A DNA stretch of 64,000 nt from Symbiodinium natans (lineage: Eukaryota; Sar; Dinophyceae; Suessiales; Symbiodiniaceae), in NCBI GenBank assembly GCA_905221605.1, contig CAJNDS010002692.1:248001-312000 (forward strand), in the 5' to 3' direction. A program made the position numbers and the translations under genes. Under the pieces are notes generated by a model, which saw only the letters and a list, made by a program, of their open reading frames with translations, was not told the DNA's origin and searched no databases. Positions 50,486 through 61,301 of the stretch are shown in pieces. The stretch's first letter is position 1, and each line of letters starts with the position of its first letter.

Positions 50486-51114
50486 TTTAGGAGGCGAGCG
50501 CAATGCTGTCGGTGAACTGTCCAGGTTCAGCTCGTGCAAGTGTAAAGACGAGAGTTTCAGGAAGCCTGGAGAAACCGCGCACAGCCCCCAGAAATGCTTG
50601 ACGCTTTCCGATGGAGGTGTGCTGAGATGCAGCTCAACTGCAAGCGTCTCTGTGTTCGTGAACTGGTTAGCAAGCAAGACCTGATACATGGATCGCTGCC
50701 CCAAGCCATCAACTGTAACTGTTCCGCACTAGCCAATGTAACGAGCCCACTTGCTCTGCAAAGAACACAAAATGATCGGTGGCATTTTTGGAAAGCATTC
50801 TGCAATTCCACAACGCGTAGTCAGTGGCACTGCATCTCTGTAGCGTCCTTTCGACAATCCCGGCACATACATGGAAGTCCAAAAACGTTCTTGAAGTGGT
50901 TTATGATTTATTAAGGTCAAGACACAGGAGAGTTTCTGTTGCAGCCTTCTTTTTTTTTTGGACTGTTGCCTCTTTACTACATCAGTAGCACAGTAGGCCG
51001 GTCTTGTTGGGCTCGACGTAAAGGGTGAAACAAGGTCAGCGCTCACAACCGCAAGACACAACAAGCAACCACCAAGCAAACAGACACCGAAGAAACAAAG
51101 CGAGCAATCGCGCT
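50486..51114. other. Anonymous DNA
   Basis: No gene recognised. A T10 run lies at 50950-50959. Confidence 0.35.
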
Positions 51115-52500
51115 GAACTACTAGATACCCCACGGACTCAGTACTCGAGGTCGTCAATGAAGTCCCGGTTCACAAGGAAGCACAGAGCTTGTGGGGGAAT
51201 CGCAAATTGCGACGTTGCCAGATTCTCAAAACCACCATCATGTAGCCACTGGTGCGACAGCGGTTATTCAAACCGAGATCATCAGAAGAGGTTCGGATCG
51301 TGTACTCGTTGTCAAGGAGAGACAACCGACACTCAATGGCGAAAGGATGTTGCAATTCAGACTCCCTAGGGGGGATGAAAGATGCGCATATGCCCCATGG
51401 TGGTCAGCCAGTAGGGACTTAACAGCAAGAACAATCAAGCAAGACCGGCCCAGGGCACTCCATGGTGGCCCACCCAGAACGGTGCCCGCGCACTGCCAGA
51501 GGGGGGGCGAGAGTAGCTGCAGCTACCGATTCCACGGGGAAATTCCACAGCGAGTCATCAAACCCTTAACGCCACAGGGTTAATAATGACAACGAGGAAC
51601 CTCCCAGTCCAGGCATCTCACACAAGGCCACGCCACCTTGGCGCTGGCCTTGCGCATCGGCACGCATCAGGTCCCTCCAAACCCAAACCCGCAAGGTACG
51701 GAGATGGGAGGGCTCACATCACATTGGTGCCGAGGTGCAAGGATCTCCAACGGTATTGCTTACTTTGGTCCAATCAGAGCCTTCAGGTAACATCCACGCG
51801 GGCGGGGAGCCCACTTGCCCTGCCGCAGGCCAGCTCAGACGAGGGTGCCCTCCAGTCACAAGAGGGCCAAGTTGTTCTACAAGTGGACAATGGCTCCTGC
51901 CACGTCAGCATAACTTCCACGTAGAAGTGTCCACAGCCAGCGCGCCGAACTGCTAGGTCACCCTGTGCACTCAGTACTCGAAATCGTCGAAGAGACCGGA
52001 AGCACACATGTAGCACCGAGTGCGCAGGTGCGTCGCAAGTTGCGACGTTGCCAGATTCACAAAATCACCATCATGCAGCCACCGATGCGAATACATTCAG
52101 CACCAGCCAAGGCCGTTCACGGGATGTTGCAGGTGGCAACCTTCTTGATCCGAAGAAAGTTGCCCCATGGTCAGCCAGTGGGGACTTAACGGCAAGATCA
52201 AGGGTAGAACCAGCCCAGAGCACTCCATGGTGGTCAGCCAGTGGAGCCTCTCCGAGCACAAGGCGCAACGTTCTCTGGTCTCACAAGAGTCTCGTCCGAC
52301 GGCCAAAGCAGGCCCCAGTCGAAACTTCGCACTTAAGGCCAAGCAACTATCTTCTTGGCCGGCAAGAGTTGAGGGTTCAATTACCAGAATCAGACCCTCT
52401 ATGCCCAAACCGACAGACGTCGGCGAGAAGATGTGAGGGCTCACATTACGCTTGGCCACCTACCGATGGGGAGGTAGTCATGTATGGCTGCTTCGCTTTC
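51115..52500. repeat. Diverged tandem duplication, about 0.83 kb apart
   Basis: 51130-51260 and 51960-52085 share CTCAGTACTCGA, GTTGCGACGTTGCCAGATTC and ACCATCATG(T/C)AGCCAC. Further on, 51390-51475 and 52160-52245 share GGTCAGCCAGT(A/G)GGGACTTAAC and GGCACTCCATGGTGG-like words. Each ends in a GGGCTCACAT(T/C)AC word (51711, 52438) that also occurs at 61243. Confidence 0.7.
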
Positions 52501-52804
52501 GTTGCCGCTCGGATCTGACGGTGCAAACACTTACTTTCAAAAGCAAGCGGGGGTCTGGGGGCGCAGCCCCCAGCCAATTTTATCACCCATTTCTGCCAAA
52601 TGCCTCTTGTGAAATCCAGAAGCATTCCGGTAAAGAGCTTTGAAAAACAGCAAAGAAGATCAAATTAAGACAACTTTCAACACGAAAATGATGGATTGTA
52701 CAATTTAAAAAAACCAGAAAAATTGAAAATTGAAGAATTCTGACTTTTTGGCTTCAAGAACCAAACGCGTCTAGACTTGGTTTTTTGGGTGATGAGCCCA
52801 GAGG
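52501..52804. other. Anonymous AT-richer DNA
   Basis: No gene recognised. Confidence 0.35.
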
Positions 52805-53040
52805 TGGAAACGACCCCTCGTTGGAAACAGCCCGGGGCTGGAACCAGGCTGCTGCTGGAAAACACCCAGGCCCGGAACATGCCGAGAATATTTTTCACAA
52901 GCTTCTGCCTGGAACACACCCTTTGCTGGACAATGCCTCGAGCTGGAAGAAGCCCCAGGCTAGAAAACGCCCTGGGCTGGAACCAGCCAGGGGCTGGAAA
53001 ACGCCCTGGCTGGAACAAGCCCTCGGCTGGAACAAAGCCT
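52805..53040 (+). repeat. Minisatellite of GCTGGAA(C/A)AnGCCC units
   Basis: About a dozen degenerate units of 15-20 bp (GGCTGGAACCAG, GGCTGGAAAACGCCCTGG, GGCTGGAACAAGCCC). Confidence 0.8.
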
Positions 53041-53089
53041 CTTTCAAGTTTTGGACGACAAAAAGCAACACCAGCAAGCAGGCGTTGCG

Positions 53090-55195
53090 GTTATACAATA
53101 CTGTCAAAACTGCTCTACCCCAACTGCAAGAGTTGATACAACACGTTCTTTTGATCTGGAGGGCTTTGCTCTTTCAGGTTTGGGATGAAAAGAAGCAAAA
53201 CCAGCAGACACTGCTCTTTCAGAATTGCCAGCATACCACAATACTGTCAAAACCCCTCTGCCCCAACTGCAAAAATTGATAAAGCACGATTTTTTTGATC
53301 TCGGAGGCACCACCAAACGTTGATGTTTCAAACTTCTGCCAGCATACCACAATACTGTCAATACATCATGCCCTTTGGGATCCTTAAAGGCTTTGTTCCT
53401 TCAGGTCTAGGACGACAAGAAGCAGGTATTGCGCTTTCAAAATTCAGCCAGCATACCACAATACTGTCAAAACTGCTCTACCCCAACTGCAAGAGTTGAT
53501 ACAACACGTTCTTTTGATCTGGAGGGCTTTGCTCTTTCAGGTTTAGGATGAAAAGAAGCAAAACCAGCAGACACTGCTCTTTCAGAATTGCCAGCATACC
53601 ACAATACTGTCAAAACCCCTCTGCCCCAACTGCAAAAATTGATAAAGCACGATTTTTTTTGATCTCGGAGGCTTTGTTCTTTAGGTTTTGGATGACAAGA
53701 AGCAACACCACCAAACGTTGATGTTTCAAACTTCTGCCAGCATACCACAATTCTGTCAATACATCATGCCCTTTGGGATCCTTAAAGGCTTTGTTCCTTC
53801 AGGTCTAGGACGACAAGAAGCAGGTATTGCGCTTTCAAAATTCAGCCAGCATACCACAATACTGTCAAAACTGCTTTACCCCAACTGCAAGAGTTGATAC
53901 AACACGTTCTTTTGATCTGGAGGGCTTTGCTCTTTCAGGTTTAGGATGAAAAGAAGCAAAACCAGCAGACACTGCTCTTTCAGAATTGCCAGCATACCAC
54001 AATACTGTCAAAACCCCTCTGCCCCAACTGCAAAAATTGATAAGGCACGATTTTTTTGATCTCGGAGGCACCACCAAACGTTGATGTTTCAAACTTCTGC
54101 CAGCATACCACAATACTGTCAATACATCATGCCCTTTGGGATCCTTAAAGGCTTTGTTCCTTCAGGTCTAGGACGACAAGAAGCAGGTATTGCGCTTTCA
54201 AAATTCAGCCAGCATACCACAATACTGTCAAAACTGCTTTACCCCAACTGCAAGAGTTGATACAACACGTTCTTTTGATCTGGAGGGCTTTGCTCTTTCA
54301 GGTTTAGGATGAAAAGAAGCAAAACCAGCAGACACTGCTCTTTCAGAATTGCCAGCATACCACAATACTGTCAAAACCCCTCTGCCCCAACTGCAAAAAT
54401 TGATAAAGCACGATTTTTTTTGATCTCGGAGGCTTTGTTCTTTAGGTTTTGGATGACAAGAAGCAACACCACCAAACGTTGATGTTTCAAACTTCTGCCA
54501 GCATACCACAATACTGTCAATACATCATGCCCTTTGGGATCCTTAAAGGCTTTGTTCCTTCAGGTCTAGGACGACAAGAAGCAGGTATTGCGCTTTCAAA
54601 ATTCAGCCAGCATACCACAATACTGTCAAAACTGCTCTACCCCAACTGCAAGAATTGATACAACACGTTCTTTTGATCTGGAGGGCTTTGCTCTTTCAGG
54701 TTTAGGATGAAAAGAAGCAAAACCAGCAGACACTGCTCTTTCAGAATTGCCAGCATACCACAATACTGTCAAAACCCCTCTGCCCCAACTGCAAAAATTG
54801 ATAAGGCACGATTTTTTTGATCTCGGAGGCACCACCAAACGTTGATGTTTCAAACTTCTGCCAGAATACCACAATACTGTCAAGACATCATGCTCTTTGG
54901 GATCCTTAAAGGCTTTGTTCCTTCAGGTCTAGGACGACAAGAAGCAGGTATTGCGCTTTCAAAATTCAGCCAGCATTGCCACAATACTGTCAAAACTGCT
55001 CTACCCCAACTGCAAGAGCTGATACAACACGTTCTTTTATCTGGAGGGCTTGCTCTTTCAGGTTTAGGATGAAAAGAAGCAAAACCAGCAGACACTGCTC
55101 CCCTCTGCCCCAATTGCAAAAAAAATTGACAAAGGACGATTTTTTCTGATCTCGGAGGCTTTGTTCTTCAGGTTTTGGATGACAAGACACAACCC
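53090..55195. repeat. Higher-order satellite, about 761-bp period
   Basis: Three related subunits of about 100-145 bp follow one another, each ending in CAGCATACCACAATACTGTC. The second subunit alternates between a long form with TTTGTTCTTTAGGTTTTGGATGACAAGAAGC-type sequence and a form lacking it. The landmark CCCTTTGGGATCC therefore falls at about 53371, 53769, 54130, 54530 and 54893 (steps of about 398, 361, 400 and 363). Open frames in it are repeated and not a known protein. Confidence 0.92.
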
Positions 55196-55800
55196 AGATT
55201 CCATCCAATTTCACCCAGAGAGCTTAACCCAAGTCTCACCGTGGAAAAACAAATTTAATCCGCGTCCGTGGAGCAGGTGGGACAGAAGGCCTTAACCAAG
55301 TCAAGTAAAGGCACAGTTTGGGCACACAGACAAAGATCCGGCACACAGATTTGAAAGACAGCAACAGAAACTTAACAACAGAATTTGAGGCACATCGCGA
55401 GAGAAACTGATGCTGAAACTGAAACACAACAGGAAACAACTTGAAAAGCAAGGTGTTAGGTTGTTTTCTATGCAAGTCCAACAAGCTTTCAGGGTCGCTT
55501 TCTTGACTAGATTCAACCAGGTTCCAGTGTTGTCCAGTTTCCAACCGAATCTTTAAGAAATTTCCATTCACAACAATATTAAATCTTGGTTTCCACCACG
55601 GTGCAGATCCAGAACTGTGGTCATTCCACATCTGAGTCATTCCAGCGATGGAGTGTTTCCCCATTTGTCGGAACAACACCCGGTTTTTTTAGAGTTTCTT
55701 CATTTTTTTTTGAAACTAAGAATTTTTTTGTTGGATTTTTTTGGATGTTTCAAGGCAATTGAGATTGGACAAGTGTCTTTGTTTCCACAGTGGATCTTGC
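55196..55800. other. Anonymous DNA after the satellite
   Basis: No supported gene. Poly-T runs occur at 55686-55750. Confidence 0.35.
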
Positions 55801-56270
55801 AACAATCAGATTCTTGGATTTAGAGATTTTGGGGTTTGGAGTCAAAGTTTTGGGTGAGTTTGGAGTTAGATTTGGAGTTTTGAGTTTTGGAGTTCAGAGT
55901 TTTTTGGAGTCAGAGTTTCAAGCTTCTTTGACAAAACTCTGTTTCCAAAACTTGACTTTACTCTGAAAAAATCTTACCTGAAAACTCTAACCTAACTCCA
56001 AAACTCTAACTCTGAAAACTCAAACTTCCAGAGTCAGAGTTTTTGGAGGTCAGATTTTTTTGGGTTAGTGGAGTCAGAGTTTTGGGGTTAGAGTTTGGAG
56101 CCAGAGTTTTGGGGCAGAGTTTTGGTTAAGTTTTTGGGGTTAGAGGTTTTGAAGCAGAGTTTTGGGTGAGGTTTTGGGGTCAGAGTTTTGGATTTAGAGT
56201 TTTGGGTTGGAGTTTCGTGGTCAGAGTGTTTTGGGGCAGAGTTTTGGGTCAGAGTGAAAATTTGCACAGA
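55801..56270 (+). repeat. Low-complexity (GGAGTCAGAGTTTTGGG)n-like tract
   Basis: Degenerate units of AGAGTTTTGGGGT and GTCAGAG repeat over about 0.4 kb, with part in inverted sense (55940-56030: AACTCTAACC). Confidence 0.8.
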
Positions 56271-56560
56271 GAAGCAGGGGGGTTTTGGAAGACCAGAAAT
56301 CGTGTCACTTGCACAGCAAAGCGCATTTGAACTGTGCTTCTCCGAGAATTTTCGCACAGAGAAGCAGCGGTTTTGGGGGGATTGTGCTTCTATGAGAAGT
56401 TTCGCACAGAAAAGGGATGGATTTTTTGGGGAATTGTGCTTTTATCAGATTTTCGCACAGAGAAGCATCGGGGGACTGTGCTCCATGAGAAGTTTCGCAG
56501 AGAAGCAAGCGGGATTTTGGGGGGACTGTAAGCAAGCGGGATTTTGGGGGGACTGAGCTT
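56271..56560 (+). repeat. Minisatellite of about 55-65 bp units
   Basis: Units contain TTCGCACAGAGAAGC, GGTTTTGGGGGGA and TTGTGCTTCTATGAGA. The last units shrink to AAGCAAGCGGGATTTTGGGGGGACTG. It lies just before the transposase-like gene. Confidence 0.8.
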
Positions 56561-56681
56561 CTATTGCATTTGCGTTTGTGTTTGGCTTTTGGTGAGTTTT
56601 TTGGCTTGCATTTGGCTTGTATTTGCGGGATTTTCTTGCTCTTGGACTTGAGATAGACGGAAAGCAGTGAGTCAATCCGGC

Positions 56682-57928
56682 ATGCCTCCAAAACAAGAGC
56701 AAGTGTGGTACTTCGATTCGTTGCTGCCAGTACAACCACGCGAAGGATTGTTGGAATGCTGTAAGAGGTGGAGCGAAAAGGAAAAGGAAGCCAAACTTCG
56801 CTTCGTATCTTCTCAATTGAAGAAGAAGACGACGCAGATTGGTTACTGTCACAGGCACGAAGCATGCTCCATGAAGTTCCGGTTTTCCTTGGTGAGCAAC
56901 AAGGAAGAAGGCAGTTTGGCAACAAAAAGAACTTTGTTGTTGTTTGGGAAGTCGGTCTCAAAATTCTTGGGAAGCGATGTCGGAGAGTGCTAAGGTTCTG
57001 CACTTCCACCAGACTTGCTTGATTTGGATGAGGAAGTCTTTTACTTGCGTGTTGAAAGATCCGTTCGGGAGGGTCGCAAGCACGACGGGAAGGTCATTGC
57101 AGAGGTCGAGCAGCATTTGAATAAGCACCAGTTTGGACGCCACCTTCCAGCAAAACAGGCGAAGAAGGCTATGACAGAGCTGGGAATTCCCGCGGAGCAC
57201 ATTCCAAGTGATCGAGCTTTAGATGGTGTCAGACACCGACATTTGGAAGGGGCCAAATCCTATGACGGCAAGTTTGTTTCCACATTTCGAGCTTTTTGCC
57301 AGAACCCACCCTTGCCAGTCGCTGTGCTTCACACGGAAGAGACACCTCTGGTTTCAGAAGAAACGGTTCGGGTCTTGTTTTACGAGCAAGAGAACTTGGA
57401 TGCCGTGATTGCCTACCTTGGCACACAGGATCGGTGTGTGCTCGTCATGGATGCCACATTCAAGACCAATGTGCAGGATCTTGTGTTAGCTAGCCTCGGA
57501 CTGGTCGTCTTGCACCAGGTTGGCGGAGTGGTGCGCAATCGATTCTGGCCGGTAGTTTGTGCTGTGTGTGACAAGGAAGATGAACCGTGTTATGCACTCT
57601 TATGTCGATCTTTCCAGAAGCTATTGGAAGCTTCGGGTTTGGATTGGAAGAAACTGGTGACGAATGTGGTCATGGATGGTGCAGGCGGTGCCATCAATGC
57701 GACAAGTGCATGCTTTCCAGACGCTACTTTGCACCGGGACTTAGAACACATAAAGAAAGACGTCAAGCGCACAGGGACAAAAAAAAAGTTGACTCAGAGT
57801 TGACACTGGAGATAACGGAAATCATCCAGTTCAGCGCGAAAATCGCACATCCATTACAGTTCCATGTCATCTGGGAAGACACGTTGCGAAGGCTGCGTGA
57901 CCCCGAAGACTGGAATCAGGACAGCGCG

Positions 57929-58027
<99 letters not shown>

Positions 58028-59114
58028 TGTGTGTGTTTGACATGGTTTCGATCTCTTGAGCTGGCTTCAGAGACTATTTTTTTCGATCTTGATAGCGCTG
58101 GGTTGATAGACCAGAAGGCTGCTGCTGGGAAAGCTGCCTTGGGGTAACGCAGCGGAGCTTGTAGGTTTGTTTGAGGAGAAATTCGCGGATTACTTGGAGA
58201 AGTGGGTCTTGCAGAAGAAAGGCTTGTGGTGGAGCGCAGATTGGCAGAGTGGTCTCGGTCAAGTGTGCCCGGGTTACGGCACTTATGTGTCGAATTCCCA
58301 AGAGCGGGCTTGGCGTTCGATCAAAGGTCTTTTCAAGAAAGGCTTCCGACACCAGGATGTCAGCCAATTGGTGCGTGAAACAGCCGTGACCCTGCAGACT
58401 CTGGTGCGCGGAGGACAGTATGCCAAAGCATGCTTTCAGATCGAGGAGCCTCCTGAGTCACTTGCGTACAGTGCGAAAAGGTTAAAGTCCGAGCAAGATG
58501 ATGAAGGAACCCAATCCCACCGGCTCACGTTGGACTTGATGCAGCAGTGGCGAGATAAGGAAGGCATGCGGCATGTGTTGTGTTCCTAAAAGCAGTGTTG
58601 GTGCTTGGTTAAAACAGTGCAGTAGTGTATGCCGCAAGGTGACGCAAACACCTTTCTCAAGTACGAGACTGCGGGCCGCATCATGGTAGACTGTCGGACG
58701 GTGGACATTACTTCAGTCATCGTTATGCCAAAGTACAAATTGGAGTATGCCAAGAACAAGAAAAGGGACATGGTGCAGCGGTTGGACTTGGCACTTTGTT
58801 CTTTGTATGAAGATGGTGAAGCTGCTTTTCGCACTGCTTTGGGAAACCCAAGGCAGTGGTCCTTTTCCATGCATAAAAAATTGTTCTACAAGTACACTGT
58901 GATGTATGTGCTTAGCACGGGCCGTGTCGTGGATGAACATCCACATTTTGTGCACAGTAGCTGCAGCGAGCAGGCTTTCTTTTACAAATCCGTGTTAGGC
59001 AGCTTGAATCTGCACCCCATTGCAAGGGGCCCCAAGACTCTCAAAGCCAGGCGTCCACGGCGGGACAGGCGAACCGAGGAGTTTCGCAAAAAAATGCGTA
59101 CTCCTTCGCCTTGA
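56682..59114 (+). pseudogene. Mutator-like (MULE) transposase, decayed
   Basis: ATG 56682 opens a frame with a Cys/His segment (GYCHRHEACSMKFRF) like MULE N-terminal DNA-binding regions. After one in-frame TAA (56991) the same frame continues through LPPDLLDLDEE to the MULE core: LVMDATFKTN (first Asp), RFWPVVCAVCDKEDEPCYAL, VVMDGAGGAINATSACFPDA (second Asp) and HRDLEHIKKD. A frameshift in an A9 run (57780-57788), a GT array (57932-58038), another shift near 58140, and in-frame stops at 58587 and 58623 break the rest. That remainder reads ELVGLFEEKFADYLEKW, NSQERAWRSIKGLFKKGF and FLKYETAGRIMVDCRT to a stop at 59112. I see no terminal inverted repeats. Confidence 0.75.
57931..58040 (+). repeat. 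(TG)n microsatellite inside the MULE
   Basis: About 50 TG units with one TCTG interruption, giving a false Cys-Val run. It separates the catalytic core from the C-terminal half and may lie in an unrecognised intron. Confidence 0.97.
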
Positions 59115-59345
59115 TCCTGCAACACGTTCATGGTTTGAGGAGCCGATTGTTTTCTGTGTTTGTGGCTTTTGGACATGTGCTTTGACGGATAGGAAAAAGT
59201 GCGGAAATTTGATACCCTTGTTTACGGCTGCGGGATGATTTGGGACGCTGTGTTATTGCGATAGTCAGATGTCTTTATTTTGATGCAATCAGAAGTCAGA
59301 TGTTTTTATTTCGGTGCAAGCAAAAGCTGCGGAATGCCAAGACGT
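59115..59345. other. Anonymous DNA after the MULE
   Basis: No gene. TCAGATGT(C/T)TTTATTT occurs twice (59265, 59296). Confidence 0.4.
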
Positions 59346-60619
59346 GAGTGCCTGAAGCCTTCGGGTTGAGGGTTTAGGGTTTTGGTTTAGGGTTGCCAGT
59401 GAAGGGCCTCTAAGGGCCTTTAAGGGTCTCTGAGGGCAGGCAGTGAAGGGCAGTGAAGGGCAGTGAAGGAAGGGCCTCTGAGACCCTTTATGAAGGGCCT
59501 CTAAGGGTCTTTGGGCTGAGGGCAGGGAAGAGTGAAGGGCCTTTAAGGGCTTTTAAGGGTCTCTAGGCTGAGGGCAGTGAACGGCAGTGAAGGGCCTCTA
59601 AGGGTCTCTGGGCGGAGGGCAGTGAAGGGCAGGGAAGGGCAGTGAAGGGCCTCTAAGGGCTTTTAGGGGTCAGTGAAGGGCAGTGAAGGGCCTCTAACGA
59701 TCTCTGGTGAGGGCAGTGAGGGGCAGTGAAGGGCAGTGAAGGGCCTCTAAGGGTCTCTGGGCTGAGGGCAGTGAAGGGCAGGGAAGGGCAGTGAAGGGCC
59801 TCTATTAAGGGTTCTAGGGGGCAGTGAAGGGCAGTGAAGGGCCTCTAAGGGTCTCTGGGCTGAGGGCAGTGAAGGGCAGGGAAGGGCAGTGAAGGGCGTC
59901 TCGGGGCTTTTAAGGGTCTGTAGGCTGAGGGGCAGTGAAGGGCAGTGAAGGGTCTCTGGGCTGAGGGCAGTGAAGGGCAGGGAAGGGCAGTGAAGGGCCT
60001 TTAAGGGCTTTTAAGGGTCTCTAGGGGGCAGTGAAGGGCAGTGAAGGGCCTCTAAGGGTCTCTGGGCTGAGGGCAGTGAAGGGCAGGGAAGGGCAGTGAA
60101 GGGCGTCTAAGGGCTTTTAAGGGTCTGTAGGCTGAGGGGAGTGAATGGCAGTGAAGGGTCTCTGGGCTGAGGGCAGTGAAGGGCAGGGAAGGGCAGTGAA
60201 GGGCCTTTAAGGGCTTTTAAGGGTCTCTAGGGGGCAGTGAAGGGCAGTGAAGGGCCTCTAAGGGTCTTTGGGCTGAGGGCAGTGAAGGGCAGGGAAGGGC
60301 AGTGAAGGGCGTCTAAGGGCTTTTAAGGGTCTGTAGGCTGAGGGGAGTGAATGGCAGTGAAGGGCCTCTAAGGGTCTCTGGGCTGAGGGCAGTGAAGGGC
60401 AGTGAAGGGCCTATAAGGGCCTCTAAGGGCCTCTAAGGGCCTCTACGGCCTCTAAGGGCTCTAAGGGCGGGCAGTCAAGGGCAGTGAAGGGCCTCTAAGG
60501 GTCTTTGGGCTGAGGGCAGTGAAGGGCAGTGAAGGGCCTCTAAGGGCCTCTAAGGGCCTCTAAGGACCTTTGGGCGGGCAGTGAAGGGCAGTGAAGGGCT
60601 TCTAAGGGTCTCTGGGCTG
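59346..60619 (+). repeat. G-rich minisatellite (GGGCAGTGAAGGGCCTCTAA)n
   Basis: Units of GGGCAGTGAA, GGGCCTCTAAGGGTCTCTGG and GCTGAGGGCAGTGAAGGGCA are arranged in a longer period of about 60-130 bp. The + strand is strongly purine-biased. It opens with GGGTTTAGGGTTTTGGTTTAGGG (59368-59392). Confidence 0.93.
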
Positions 60620-60692
60620 GTTTAGGGTTTGGGTTAAGGGTTTTGGGTTTAGGGTTTGGGGTTTAGGGTTTAGGGTTTGGGGTTTAGGGTTG
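60620..60692 (+). repeat. Degenerate telomere-type repeats (TTTAGGG)
   Basis: About ten units of TTTAGGG, TTTGGGG and TTAAGGG close the minisatellite. TTTAGGG is the telomere repeat of plants and dinoflagellates. This copy is interstitial. Confidence 0.85.
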
Positions 60693-61301
60693 AAGGCAAG
60701 GCCAGTGCAGGCCCCGGCAAACGCTCACCTGCGCAGGCAAGCGTCTCGCAAAGGCAGGAGCTGCGGCCACTCACCTGTGCAGGCAAGCGCCGCCACCAGC
60801 AAAACCGCGCGTTATTCGCTTTGACGCAAGCAGAGCCTAGCTGGTCTCTCCCAATTGGCATGACGCCGTTGTACGACACGGAGTGTCACCGTTCAGACGA
60901 GAAATGGTCAACACTCAAGTCCGAGGGGTTCACACACGGTCGTAGCACACTAGAAGCGGGCAACCTGCCCACCTAGAGGGGGCAGAGAAAAGGAAGATTG
61001 GCCGTTTTACCAATGACAAAGCTGGAACAGCCAAGTAGGACCGTGGCTGGCCAGTGGAGCAACCACGAAATAAAGGCCCCCCGTTCCCACAGGCACCGCG
61101 GGGCCGACACAGAAGGGTGTTCACAGCTGCAAGCTGTAAGCACACAAAGACAAGCACGATCAATCCGTGGCATAGACCACGAGAGGGTTGCCAACCAAGA
61201 ATATCCCGAGGTAGTCTTGCGGCATGTCGGCGAGGAGATGTGAGGGCTCACATCACGCTGGGCAGCATGCCATGCGCGTCGCATGGCGTCAGTAGGAGCC
61301 C
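60693..61301. other. Anonymous DNA with dispersed repeat
   Basis: 61205-61265 (CGGCGAGGAGATGTGAGGGC then TCACATCACGCTGGGC) matches 52418-52460 and partly 51700-51725. No gene seen. Confidence 0.5.

Noticed and set aside
53104-55214. Repeated ORFs of 69-93 codons
   Set aside because: They are shadows of the higher-order satellite; copies differ by frame-breaking indels.
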